From Apodemus sylvaticus (taxonomy: Eukaryota; Chordata; Mammalia; Rodentia; Muridae): a DNA stretch of 64,000 bases. Positions 51,640 through 64,000 of the stretch are shown here, piece by piece. Every line of letters begins with the position of its first letter. Within the stretch, counting starts at the first letter, position 1. Made by a program: the position numbers and the translations under genes. The stretch spans positions 142,762,465 to 142,826,464 of the forward strand of contig NC_067477.1 of NCBI RefSeq assembly GCF_947179515.1, read 5' to 3'. Under the pieces are notes generated by a model. It was not told where the DNA came from, ran no database searches, and saw only the letters and a program-made list of their open reading frames with translations.

Positions 51640-53900
51640 CACGATGCGGGGTTTCCTTAATACGTGGTTTTCTGACAAATTTTGACCAAAGAAAATTCTC
51701 CTGTGGGTTCTCTTTTGAGGCTACACGTTTAGCCGTACATGCCACATCAATTCTTTTCGAGTTACAACCTGTTGTTTAGGAGATACAAGCTAATTTTGAA
51801 CGATGCGTTATTTCATCTCTAAAAGTGTTTCCAATAAGTACGTATTTGTCTTTACTCAGCAACACTGTATTTCCTTATAACGTGGTATTCTTACATATTC
51901 TTTCGAGAGAAAACTCTCCTGTGCGTTCTCTTTTGAGGCTACATGCTTAGACATACACGCAACACCAAAGCTTTTCGAGTTACAACGTGTTTTTTAGGAA
52001 GAACAAGATAATTTCTCACGATGCGGGATTTCCTTAAAACGTGGTTTTCTGACAAATTTTGATGAAAGAAAATTGTCCTGTGGTTCTCTTTTGAGGCTAC
52101 ACGTTTAGATGTACACGCCACACCAAATCTTTTCGAGTTACAACGTGTTGTTTAAGAGATACAAGCTAATTTTGTACGATGCTTTATTTCATCTCTTAAA
52201 GTTTAAGGGTTTCCAATACGTAAGTATTTGTCATTATTCTGCAACAGTGTACTTCCTTATAACGTGGTAGTCTTACATATTCTTTCGAGAGAAAACACTC
52301 CTGTGTGTTCTCCTTTGAGGCTACACGCTTAGACATACACGCAACACCAAAGCTTTTCGAGTTACAACGCGTTGTTTAGGAAAAAACAAGATAATTTCTC
52401 ACGATGCTGGATTTCCTTAATACGTGGTTTTCTGACAAATTTGACCAAAGAAAATTGTCCTGTGGGTTCTCTTTTGAGGCTACACATTTAGACGTACACG
52501 CCACAGCAAATCATTTAGAGTTACAACGTGTTGTTTAGGAGATACAAGCTAATTTTGTACGATGCGTTATTTCTTCTCGTAAAGTGTTTCCAATATGTAC
52601 GTATTTGTCTTTACTCTGCAACACTGTATTTCCTTATAATGTGGTATTCTTATATATTCTTTCGAGAAAGAACTCTCCTTTGCATTCTCTTTTGAGGCTA
52701 CATGCTTAGACATACACGCAACACCAAAGCTTTTCGAGTTACAACGTGTTGTTTAAGAAAAACACGATAATTTTGCACGATGAGGGATTTCCTTAAAACG
52801 TGGTTTTCTCACAAATTTTGACGATAGAAAATTCTTCTGTGGGTTCTCTTTTGAGGCTACACGTTTAGACATACATGCCACACCAAATCCTTTCGAGTTA
52901 CAACCTGTTGTTTAGGAGATACAAGCTAATTTTGTATGATGCGTTATTTCTTCTTGTAAAGTGTTTCCAATAAGTACGTATTTGTCTTTACTCTGCAACA
53001 CTGTATTTCCTTATAACCTGGTATTCTTACATACTTTTTCTAGTGAAAACTCTCCTGTGTGTTCTCTTTTGAGGCTACACACTGAGACAAACACGCAACA
53101 CCAAATCTTTTCGAGTTACAACGTGTTGTTTAGGAAAAACAAGATAATTTCCCACGATGCAGGATTTCCTTAATACGTGGTTTTCTGACAAATTTGACCA
53201 AAGAAAATTCTCCTGTGGGTTCTCTTTTGAGGCTACACCTTTATACGTACACGCCACATCAAATCTTTTCCAGTTACAACGTGTTGTTTAGGAGTACAAG
53301 TTAATTTTGTATGATGCGTTATTTCTTCTCTTAAAGTGTTTCCAATATGTACGTATTTGTCTTTACTCTGCAACTCTGTATTTCCTTATAACGTGGTATT
53401 CTTACATATTCTTTCGAGAAAAAACTCTCCTTTGCATTCTCTTTTGAGGCTACACGCTTAGACATACACGCAACACCAAAGATTTCGAGTTACAACTTGT
53501 TGTTTAGGAAAAACAAGATAATATTGCATGATGAGGGATTTCCTTAAAACGTGGTTTTCTCACATATTTTGATGATAAAAAAATTCTCCTGTCAGTTCTT
53601 TTTTGAGGCTACACGTTTAGTCGTACACGTCACACCAAATATTTTCAAGTTACAACCTGTTGTTTAGGAGATACAAGCTAATTTTGTACGGTTTTTTATT
53701 TCTTCCCTTAAAGTGTTTCCAATATGTACGTATTTGTCGTTACTCTGCAACACTGTATTTCCTTATAACGTGGTATTCTTACATATTCTTTCGAGAGAAA
53801 ACTCTCCTTGCATATCCTTTTGAGGCTACACACTTAGACATACACGCAACACCAAAGCTTTTCGAGTTACAACTTGTTCTTTAGGAAAAACAAGATAATT
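51640..53900 (+). repeat. Higher-order segment, copy 2
   Basis: Second copy of 46,700-49,880. It ends near 53,900, where the TTTGCAGGATACGGG half starts a different series. Confidence 0.8.
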
Positions 53901-53929
53901 TTGCAGGATACGGGATTTCGTTAAAACGT

Positions 53930-55450
53930 GGTTTTCTGACAAATTTTGAAGAAAGAAAATTCTCCAGGGCGCTCTCTTTTGAGGCTACACGTTTAGACAT
54001 ACACACCAAACGAAATGTTTGTGAGTTTCCACTTTTTGTTTAGGAGATACAAGCTAATATTTCATGATGCGTAATTTCTTCTCATAAAGTGTTACCAATA
54101 TGTACGTATTTGTCTTTACTCTGCAACACTGTATTTCCATATAACGTTGTATTCTTACATGTTCTTTCGAGAGAAAACTCTCCTGTGCATTCTCCTTTGA
54201 GGCTACACGCTTAGACATATACGCAACACCAAAGCTTTTCGAGTTACAACGTGTTGTTTAGGAAAAACAAGATAATTTCTCATGATGCAGGATTTCCTTA
54301 AAACGTGGTTTTCTGACAAATTTTGACGAAAGAAAATTCTCCTTTGTGTTCTCTTTTGCGACTACACGTTTAGACGTACACGCCAAACCAAACCTTTCGA
54401 GTTACCACGTGTTGTTTAGGAGATACAAGCTAATTTTGTCTGATGCGTTATTTCTTCTCCTAAAGTGTTTCCAAAATGTACTTATTTGCCTTTACTCGGC
54501 AAAATTGTATTTCTTTATAACGTGGTATTCTTACATATTCTTTCGAGGGAAAACTCACCTGTGCCTTCGCTTTTGAGGCTCCACGCTTAAACATACACGC
54601 AACACCAAAGCTTTTTGAGTTACAACATGTTGTTTAGGAAAAAGAAGATGATTTCGCATGATGCGGGATTTCCTTAAAACGTGGTTTTCTGAAAAAATTT
54701 AACGAAAGAAAATTGTCCGGTGGGTTCACTTTTGAGGCTACACGTTTAGACGTACACGCCACACCAAATCTTTTCCAGTTACAACGTGTTGTTTAGGAGA
54801 TACAAGTTAATTTTTTACGATGCGTTATTTCTTCTCGTAAAGTGTTTCCAATATGTACGTATTTGTCTTTACTCTGCAACACTGTATTTCCTTATAACGT
54901 GGTATTCTTATATATTCTTTCTAGAAAAAACTCTCCTTTACATTCTCTTTTGAGGCTACACGCTTAGACATACACGCAACACCAAAACTTTTCGAGTTAC
55001 AACTTGTTGTTTAGGAAAAACAAGATAATTTTGCACGATGAGGGATTTCCTTAAAACGTGGTTTTCTCACATATTTTGATGAAAGAAAATTCTCCTGTGG
55101 GTTCTCTTTTGAGGCTACACTTTTAGCTGTACACGCCACACCAAATCCTTTTGACTTACAACCTGTTGTTTAGGAGATACAAGCTAATAATGTATGTTGC
55201 GTTATTTCTTCTCGTAAAGTGTTTCCAATACATACGTATTTGTCTTTACTCTGCTACACTGTATTTCCTTATAAGGTGGTATTCTTACATATTCTTTCGA
55301 GGAAAAACTCTCCTGTGTGTTCTCTTTTGAGGCTACATGCTTAGACATACACGCAACACCAAAGCTTTTCGAGTTACAACGTGTTGTTTAGGGAAAACAA
55401 GATAATTTCGCACGATGCGAGATTTCCTTAAAACGTGGTTTCTGACAAAT
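53930..55450 (+). repeat. Dispersed relative of the 1,131 bp unit
   Basis: Matches the 59.2-61.8 kb series at an offset of about 5,267. Shared marks are GAAGAAAGAAAATTCTCCAG, TTACTCGGC, AATTTAACGAAAG, and CTAGAAAAAACTCTCCTTTAC. Confidence 0.75.
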
Positions 55451-57664
55451 TTTGTTGAAAGAAAATTCTCCTGTGGGTTCTCTTTTAAGGCTACACGTTT
55501 AGACGTACACATCACACCAAATCTTTTCGAGTTACAACGTGTTGTTTAGGAGATACAATCTAATTTTCTACGATGCATTATTTCTTCTCTTAAAGTGTTT
55601 CCAATATGTACGTATTTGTCTTTACTCTGCAACACTGTATTTCCTTATAACGTGGTATTCTTACATATTCTTTCGAGAGAAAACTCTCCTGTGCATTCCC
55701 TTTTGTGGCTACACACTTAGACATACACGCAACACCAAAGCTTTTCGAGTTACACCTTGTTGTTTAGGAAAAACAAGATAATTTCGCAGGATGCGGGATT
55801 TCGTTAAAACGTGATTTTCTGACAAATTTTGAAGAAAGAAAATTCTCCAATGGGTTCTCTTTTGAGGCTACACGTTTAGACGTACACGCCACATGAAGTC
55901 CTTTCGAGTTACCACGTGTTGTTTAGTAGATACAAGCTAATTTTTTACGATGCATTATTTCTTCTTGTAAAGTGTTTCCAAGAAGTATGTATTTGTCTTT
56001 ACTCTGCAACACTCTATTTCCTTATAACGTTTTATTCTTACATGTTCTTTCTAGAGAAAACTCTCCTGTGCATACTCTTTAGAGGCTACACGCTTAGACA
56101 TACACGCAACAACAAAGCTTTTCGAGTTACAACGTGTTGTTTAGGAAAAACAAGATAATTTTGCACGATGCGGGATTTACTTAAAACGTGGTTTTTCTGA
56201 CAAATTTTGAAGAAAGAAAGTTATCCTGTGGGTCCTCTTTTGAGGCTACACGTGTGGACATACGAGCCACACCAAATCTTTTCGAGTTACAACCTGTTGT
56301 TTAGGAGATACAAGCTAATTTTGTATGATGCATTATTTCTTCTCTTAAAGTGTTTCCAATAGGTACGTAATTGTCTTTTCTGTGCAACACTGTATTTCCT
56401 TATAACGTGGTATTCTTACATGTTCGTTCAAGAGAAAACTCTCCTGTGCATTCTCTTTTGAGGCTACACGCTTAGACATACACGCAACACCAAAGCTTTT
56501 CGAGTTACAACGTGTTGTTTAGGAAAAACTAGAAAATTTCGCACGAAGCGAGATTTCCATACAACGTGGTTTCTGACAAATTTTGATGAAAGAAAATTCT
56601 CCTATGGGTTCTCTTTTGAGGCTACACGTTTAGACGTACACGCCACACCAATTCTTTTCTAGTTACCACGTGTTGTTTAGGAGATACAAGCTAATTTTTT
56701 ACAATGAATTATTTCTTCTCGTAAAGTGTTTCCAACAAGTATGTATTTGTCTTTACTTTGCAACACTGTATTCCTTATAACGTTGTATTCTTACATGTTC
56801 TTTCGAGAGAAAACTCTCCTGTGTGTACTCTTTAGAGGCTACACGCTTAGACATACACGCAACACCAAAGCTTTTCGAGTTACAACGTGTTGTTTAGGAA
56901 AAACAAGATAATTTTGCACGATCCGGGCTTTCCTTAAGACGTGGTTTTCTGACAAATTTTGACGAAAGAAAGTTCTCCTGTGGGTTCTCTTTTGAGGCTA
57001 CACGTGTAGTCGTACGAGCCACACCAAATCTTTTCTAGTTACAACGTGTTGTTTAGGAGATACAAGCTAATTTTTTACGATGCATTATTTCTTCTCTTAA
57101 AGTGTTTCCAATAGGTACGTATTTGTCTTTACTCTGCAACACTGTATTTCCTTATAACGAGGTATTCTTACATATTCTTTCAAGAGAAAACTCTCCTGTG
57201 CGTTCTCTTTTGAGGCTACACGCTCAGACATACACGCAACACCAAAGCTTTTCGAGTTACAACGTGTTCTTTAGGAAAAACAAGATAATTTCGCACGATC
57301 CGAGATTTCCTCAAAACGTGGTTTCTGACAAATTTTGATGAAAGAAAATTCTCCTGTGGGTTCGCTTTTGAGGCTACACGTTTAGATGTACACGTCACAT
57401 CAAATCTTTTCGAGTTACAACGTGTTGTTTAGGAGATACAAGCTAATTTTTTACGATGCATTATTTCTTCTCGTAAAGTGTTTCCAATATGTACGTATTT
57501 GTCTTTACTCTGCAACATTGTATTTCCTTATAACGTGGTATTCTTACATATTCGTTCGATAGAAATCTCTCCTGGGCATTCCCTTTAGAGGCTACACACT
57601 TAGACATACAAGAAACACCAAAGCTTTTCGAGTTACAACTTGTTGTTTAGGAAAAACAAGATAA

Positions 57665-57681
57665 TTTCGCACGATGCGGGA
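57665..57681 (+). other. CENP-B-box-like motif, exact core
   Basis: One of the few intact copies in the right-hand plus block, where most B halves have lost the core by one or two changes. Confidence 0.72.
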
Positions 57682-59189
57682 TTTCCTTATAACGTGGTTT
57701 TCTGACAAATTTTGAAGAAAGAAAATTCTCCTGTGGGGTCTCTTTTGAGGCTACACTTTGAGACGAACATGCCAAACCAAATCTTTTCGAGTTACCACTT
57801 GTTGTTTAGGAGATACAAGCTTATATTTTATGATCCGTCATTTCTTCTCGTAAAGTGTTTCCAATATTTACGTTTTTGTCTTTACTCTGCAACACTGTAT
57901 TTCCTTATAACGTTGTAGTCTTACATGTTCCTTCGAGAGAAAACTCTCCTGTGCATTCTCTTTTGGGGCTACATGCTTAGATATACACGCAACACCAAAG
58001 CTTTTTGAGTTACAACGTGTTGTTTAGGAAAAACAAGATAATTTTGCACGATGCGGGATTTCCTTAAAACGTGGTTATCTAATTTTGATGAAAGAAAATT
58101 CTCCTGTTGGTTCTCTTTTGAGGCTACACGTTTAGACGTACACGCCAAACCAAATCTTTTCGAGTTACCACGTGTTGTTTAGGAGATACAAGGTAATTTT
58201 GTATGATGTATTATTTCTTCTCGTAAAGTGTTTCCAATATGTACTTATTTGTCTTTACTCTGCAAAATTGTATTTCCTAATAACGTGGTATTCTTACATA
58301 TTCTCTCGAGAGAAAACTATCCTGTGCCTTCTCTTTTGAGGCTCCACGCTTAGACATACACACAACACTAAAGCTTTTCGAGTTACAATATGTTGTTTAG
58401 GAAAAAGAAGATGATTTCACACGATGCGGGATTTCCTTAAAACATGGTTCTGTGAAAAATTTTGATGAAAGAAAATTCTCCTGTGGTTTCTCCTTTGAGG
58501 CTACACGTTTAGACGTACAGGCCACACCAAATCTTTTCGAGATACAACTTGTTGTTTAGGAGATACAAGCTAATTTTGTACTATGCGTTAATTCTTCTCG
58601 TAAAGTGTTTCCAATACGTACGTGTTTGTCTTTACACTGCAACATTGTATTTCCTTATAACGTGGCATTCTTACATATTCTTTCGAGAGAAAACTCTCCT
58701 GTGCTTTCTCTTTTGAGGCTACACGCTTAGACATACACGCAACACCAGAGCTTTTCGAGTTACAACGTGTTGTTTAGGAAAAACAAGATAATTTCGCACA
58801 ATGCGAGATTTCCTTAAAACGTGGTTTCTGACAAATTTTGATGAAAGAAAATTCTCCTGTGGGATCTCTTTTGAGGCTACACGTTTAGACGTACACGCCA
58901 CACCAAATCTTTTCGAGTAACAAGGTGTTGTTTAGGAGATTCAGCTAATTTTGTACGATGCGTTAATTCTTCTCGTAAAGTGTTTCCAACATGTACGTAT
59001 TTGTCTTTACTCTGCAACACTGTATTTCCTTATAACGGGGTATTCTTACATATTCTTTCGAGAGAAAACTCTCCTGTGCATTCCCTTTTGAGGCTACACA
59101 CTTAGACATACACGCAAACCAAAGCTTTTCGAGTTACAACTTGTTGTTTAGGAAAAACAAGATGATTTCGCAGGATGCAGGATTTCGTT

Positions 59190-60320
59190 AAAACGTGGTT
59201 TTCTGACAAATTTTGAAGAAAGAAAATTCTCCAGTGGGTTCTCTTTTGAGGCTACACTTTTAGACGTACACGCCAAACCAAATGTTTTCGAGTTTCCACT
59301 TTTCCTTTAGGAGATACAAGCTAATATTGTATGATGCGTAATTTCTTCTCGTAAAGTGTTTCCAATAAGTACGTATTTGTCTTTACTCTGCAACACTGTA
59401 TTTCCTTATAACTTTGTATTCTTACATGTTCTTTCGAGAGAAAACTCTCCTGTGCATTCTCTTTTGAGGCTACATGCTGAGACATACACGCAACACCAAA
59501 GCGTTTCGAGGTACAAGGTGTTGTTTAGGAAAAACAAGATAATTTCCCACGATGCGGGATTTCCTTAAAACGTGGTTTTCTGACAAATTTTGACGAAAGA
59601 AAATTCTCCTTTGTGTTCTCTTTTGAGGCTACATGTTTAGACGTACACGCCAAACCAAATCTTTTCGAGTTACCACGTGTTGTTTAGGAGATACAAGCTA
59701 ATTTTGTACGATGCGTTATTTCTTCTCCTAAAGTGTTTCCAATATGTACTTATTTGCCTTTACTCTGCAAAATTGTATTTCTTTATAACGTGGTATTCTT
59801 ACATATTCTTTCGAGAGAAAACTCTCCTGTGCCTTCGCTTTTGAGGCTCCACGCTTAGACATACACGCAACACCAAAGCTTTTTGAGTTACAACATGTTG
59901 TTTAGGAAAAAGAAGATGATTTCGCACGATGCGGGATTTCCTTAAAACGTGGTTTTCTGAAAAGTTTTAACGAAAGAAAATTGTCCTGTGGGTTCTCTTT
60001 TGAGGCAACACGTTTAGACGTACACGCCACACCAAATCTTTTTGAGTTACAACGTGTTGTTTAGGAGATACAAGTTAATTTTTTACGATGCGTTATTTCT
60101 TCTCATAAAGAGTTTCCAATATGTACGTATCTGTCTTTACTCTGCAACACTCTATTTCCTTATAACGTGGTATTCTTACATATTCTTTCTAGAAAAAACT
60201 CTCCTTTACATTCTCTTTTGAGGCTACACGCTTAGACATACACACAACACCAAAGCTTTTCGAGTTACAACGTGTTGTTTAGGAAAAACAAGATAATTTT
60301 GCATGATGAGGGATTTCCTT
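59190..60320 (+). repeat. Three-monomer unit (1,131 bp), copy 1
   Basis: Repeated directly to the right at 1,131 bp. The unit has CCAAACC in place of CCACACC in its B halves, the TTATTTGCC A variant and the GAAAAAGAAGATG B variant. It carries one exact box core, at 59920. Confidence 0.83.
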
Positions 60321-61450
60321 ATAACGTGGTTTTCTGACAAATTTTGAAGAAAGAAAATTCTCCTGTGGGGTCTCTTTTGAGGCTACACTTTTAGACGTAA
60401 ACGCCAAACCAAATCTTTTCGAGTTACCACTTGTTGTTTAGGAGATACAAGCTTATATTTTATGATGTGTCATTTCTTCTCGTAAAGTGTTTCCAATATG
60501 TACGTATTTGTCTTTACTCTCCAGCACTGTATTTCCTTATAACGTTGTATTCTTACATGTTCTTTCAAGAGAAAACTCTCCTGTGCATTCGCTTTTGAGG
60601 CTACATGCTGAGACATACACGCAACACCAAAGCTTTTCGTGTTACAAGTTGTTGTTTAGGAAAAACAAGATAATTTCGCATGATGGGGGATTTCCTTAAA
60701 ATGTGGTTTTCTGACAAATTTTGACGGAAGAAAATTCTCCTTTGTGTTCTCTTTGGCGGCTACACGTTTAGACGTACACGCCAAACCAAACCTTTTCGAG
60801 TTACCACGTGTTGTTTAGGAGATACAAGCTAATTTTGTCCGATGCGTTATTTCTTCTCCTAAAGTGTTTCCAATATGTACTTATTTGCCTTTACTCGGCC
60901 TAATTGTATTTCTTTATAACGTCTATTCTTACATATTCTTTCGAGAGAAAACTCTCCTGTGCCTTCGCTTTTGAGGCTCCACGCTTAGACATACACGCAA
61001 CACCAAAGTTTTTTGAGTTACAACATGTTGTTTAGGAAAAAGAAGATGATTTCGCATGATGCGGGATTTCCTTAAAACGTGGTTTTCTGAAAAAATTTAA
61101 CGAAAGAAAATTGTCCTGTGGGTTCTCTTTTGAGGCTACACGTTTTGACGTACACGCCACACCAAATCATTTCGAGTTACAACGTGTTGTTTAGGTGATA
61201 CAAGTTAATTTTTTACGATGCGTTATTTCTTCTCGTAAAGAGTTTCCAATATGTACGTATTTGTCTTTACTCTGCAACAATGTATTTCCTTATAACGTGG
61301 TATTCTTACATATTCTTTCGAGAAAAAAACTCTCCTTTACATTCTCTTTTGAGGCTACATGCTTAGACATACACGCAACACCAAAGCTTTTCGAGTTACA
61401 ACTTGTTGTTTAGGAAAAACAAGATAATTTTGCACGATGAGGGATTTCCT
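60321..61450 (+). repeat. Three-monomer unit (1,131 bp), copy 2
   Basis: Adjacent copy with its box core at 61050, close to 1,131 bp from the first. It shows a few private changes, for example CTCGGCCTAATTG and GATGGGGGATTTCC. Confidence 0.83.
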
Positions 61451-64000
61451 TAAAACGTGGTTTTCTCACATATTTTGACGAAAGAAAATTCTCCTGTGGG
61501 TTCTCTTTTGAGGCTACACGTTTAGCCGTACACGACACACCAAATCCTTTCGAGTTACAACCTGTTGTTTAGGAGATACAAGCTAATTTTGTATGATGCA
61601 TTATTTCTTCTCATAAAGTGTTTCCAATACATACGTATTTGTCTTTACTCTGCAACACTGTATTTCCTTATAATGTGATATTCTTACATATTCTTTCGAG
61701 GGAAAACTCTCCTGTGTGTTCTCTTTTGAGGCTACATGCTTAGACATACACACAACACCAAAGCTTTTCGAGTTACAACGTGTTGTGTAGGAAAAACTAG
61801 ATAATTTCGCACAATGCGTGATTTCCTTAAAACGTGGTTTCTGACAAATTTTGATGAAAGAAAATTCTCCTGTGGGTTCTCTTTTGAGGCTACACGTATA
61901 GAGGTATGAGCCACAACAAATCTTTTCGAGTTCCAATTGTTGTTTAGGAGATACAAGATAATTTTGTACGATGTGTTATTTCTTCTCTTAAAGTGTTTCC
62001 AATACGTACGTATTTGTCTTTACTCTGCAACACTGTACTTTTTTATAACATGGTATTCTTACATATTCTTTCGAGAGAAAACTCTCCTGTGCATTCGCTT
62101 TTGAGGCTACAAGCTTAGACATACACGCAACACCAAAGCTTTTCGAGTTACAACATGTTGTTCAGGAAAAAGAAGATGATTTGGCACGATGCGGGATTTC
62201 CTTAAAATGTGGTTTTCTGAAAAATTTTGACGAAAGAAAATTCTCCTGTGGGTTCTCTTTTGAGGCTACACGTTTAGACGTACACGCCGCACCAAATCTT
62301 TTCGAGTTACAACGTTTTGTTTAGGAGATACAAGCTAATTTTCTACGATGCGTTACTTCTTCTCGTAAAGTGTTTCCAATATGTACGTATTTGTCTACTC
62401 TGCAACACTGTATTTCCTTATAACGTGGTATTCTTACATATTCTTTCGAGAGAAAACTATCCTGTGCGTTCCCTTTTGAGGCTACACACTTAGACATACA
62501 GGCAACACCAAAGCTTTTCGAGTTACAACATGTCGTTTAGGAAAAACCAGATAATTTCGCACGATGCAGGATTTCCTTAAAACGTGGTTTTCTGACAAAT
62601 TTTGACGAAAGAAAATTCTCCTGTCGGTTCTCTTTTGAGGCTACACATTTAGACGTACACGCCACACCAAATCCTTTAGAGTTACCACGTGTTGTTTAGG
62701 AGATACAAGCTAATTTTGTATGATGCGTTATTTCTTCTCATAAAGTGTTTCCAATACGTACGTATTTGTCTTTACTCTGCAACACTGTATTTCCTTTTAA
62801 CATTGTATTCTTACATGTTCTTCCGAGAGAAAACTCTCCTGTGCATTGTCTTTAGAGGCAACATGCTCAGACATACACGCAACACCAAAGCTTTTCGAGT
62901 TACAAAGTCTTGTTTAGGAAAAACAAGATAATTTTGCACGATGCGGGATTTCCTTAAAACGTGTTTTTTTGACAAATTTTGACGAAAGAAAGTTCTCCTG
63001 TTGGTTCTCTTTTGAGGCTACACGTGTAGAAGTACGAGCCACACCAAATACTTTCGAGTTATAACGTGTTGTTTAGGAGATACAAGCAAATTTTGTACGA
63101 TGCGTTATTTCTTCCCTAAATTGTTTCCAATATGTCGTTATTTATCTTTACTCTGCAACACTGTATTTTCTTATAACGTGGTATTCTTACATATTCTTTC
63201 GAGGGAAAACTCTCCTGTGCATGCTCTTTTGAGGCTACACGCTTAGACAAACACGCACGCCAAACTTTTCGAGTTACAACGTGTTGTTTAGGAAAAACAA
63301 GATAATTTCGCACGATGCGAGATTTCCATAAAACGTGGTTTTCAGACAAATTTTGACGAAAGAAAGTTCTTCTCTGGGTTCTCTTTTGAGACTACACGTG
63401 TAGAGGTACGAGCCACACCAAATCTTTTCGAGTTACAATGTGTTGTTTAGGAGATACAAGCTAATTTTTTACAATGCGTTATTTCTTCTCTTAAAGTGTT
63501 TCCAATACGTACGTAGTTGTCTTTATTCTGCAACACTGTATTTCCTTATAACGTGGCATTCTTACATATTCTTTCGAGAGAAAACTCTCCTGTGCATTCT
63601 CTTTTGAGGCTACATGCTTAGACATACACGCAACACCAAAGCTTTTCGAGTTACAATGTGTTGTTTAGGAAAAACAAGATAATTTCGCACGATGCGCTAT
63701 TTCCTTAAAACGTGGTTTCAGACAAATTTTGATGAAAGAAAATTCTCCTGTGGGTTCTCGTTTGAGGCTACACTTTTAGACGTACGTGCCACACCAAATC
63801 TTTTCGAGTTACAACGTGTTGTTTAGGAGATACAAGCTAATTTTTTACGATGCGTTATTTCTTCTCGTAAAGTGTTTCCAATATGAACTTATTTGTCTTT
63901 ACTCTGCAAAATTGTATTTCCTTTTAACGTGGTATTCTTACATATTCTTTCAAGAGAACACTCTCCTGTGCCTTCTCTTTTGAGTCTCCACGCTTACACA

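Larger units (their letters stand above)
1..64000. repeat. Satellite DNA array, 376 bp dimeric monomer, fills the window
   Basis: Near-identical segments recur about every 376 bp from the first to the last base. Each begins at GTTGTTTAGGAGATACAAG and has a second start, GTTGTTTAGGAAAAACAAG, about 217 bp later. No stretch above ~50 bp falls outside the repeat, apart from rearranged junctions made of the same sequence. Copies differ mainly by scattered substitutions and small indels. There is no gene, tRNA, rRNA, LTR or terminal inverted repeat of a transposon. The array continues past both window ends. The family is not one I recognise by sequence. Centromeric or pericentromeric location is an inference from the array structure and the CENP-B-box-like motif. 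Confidence 0.97.
45551..64000 (+). repeat. Orientation block 7, plus
   Basis: About 18.4 kb of plus-oriented monomers running off the window. Exact box cores start at 45736, 47842, 54652, 55782, 57665, 59920 and 61050, only seven in about 49 B halves. Common decayed forms are TTTTGCACGATGAGGG, TTTCTCACGATGCGGG and TTTCGCACGATGCGAG. It contains a 1,131 bp tandem duplication and a pair of related ~2-3 kb segments at ~4.17 kb spacing. Confidence 0.93.

Noticed and set aside
1..64000. Dozens of 60-106 codon open frames on both strands with similar proteins
   Set aside because: They are the satellite read in two or three frames. The same stops and starts recur with the 376 bp period, copies are broken at random, and no ribosome-binding or intron signal or recognisable domain is seen.
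1..64000. CRISPR array
   Set aside because: The repeat has no short direct repeat separated by unique spacers. The whole 376 bp period is conserved, and no cas gene is present.
1..64000. Human alpha satellite, Arabidopsis-type 178 bp repeat or another named centromere family
   Set aside because: Only the box core and the general architecture are shared. Monomer length and sequence do not match the families I know. A length near that of some beetle and plant satellites is not evidence of identity.
1..64000. CACGTG (E-box/G-box) and TATAA-like strings as promoters
   Set aside because: They recur by copy of the monomer (ACCACGTGTTG, CTTATAACG) and have no gene downstream. Transcription of the satellite is possible but nothing here shows a start site.

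Overview
The whole 64 kb is one eukaryotic satellite DNA array. I find no gene, RNA gene, transposon or unique sequence in it. The base unit is about 376 bp and AT-rich (the B-half consensus is about 40% G+C by hand count), giving roughly 170 copies. Each monomer is an internal dimer: an A half (~217 bp) and a B half (~159 bp) that align to each other over their first ~39 bp and last ~120 bp. The A half carries an extra ~59 bp segment in the middle, flanked by a short ATTTC-like direct repeat. All short open frames are the same repeat read in different frames, end at recurrent stops and are not genes. The species cannot be named from this window. A pure array with nested higher-order repeats suggests centromeric or other constitutive heterochromatin of an animal or plant.

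The most striking signal is in the B half. Its consensus contains TTTCGCACGATGCGGGA, which satisfies the CENP-B box core (NTTCGNNNNANNCGGGN) at all nine required bases. The A half has a degenerate counterpart at the aligned place (TTTG...CGTT). Reading by eye I count 47 copies matching the core exactly, on both strands, in about a quarter to a third of B halves. Many others differ by one base, often a CpG transition. A dimer in which one half has the box and the other does not recalls the alternation in human alpha satellite, although the sequence is otherwise unrelated.

Layout by orientation (plus = the strand on which the box reads TTCG...CGGG): plus 1-10,172; minus 10,173-27,828; plus 27,829-30,099; minus 30,100-34,240; plus 34,241-41,406; minus 41,407-45,550; plus 45,551-64,000. 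The big minus block is a higher-order array with a ~6.35 kb unit (two copies and a part copy), containing an inner 1.74 kb tandem unit plus 989 bp and 601 bp local duplications. The plus blocks carry other higher-order periods: 2,257 bp (six monomers), 1,131 bp (three monomers) and a ~4.17 kb offset. A ~6.5 kb segment (27,829-~34,380), including two inversion junctions, is repeated almost identically at 39,888-~45,690. The second copy lacks two monomers (752 bp).

The window starts and ends inside the array, so neither true edge is seen. All period lengths, junctions and counts were read by eye; junctions are good to a few bases and duplication ends to tens of bases.
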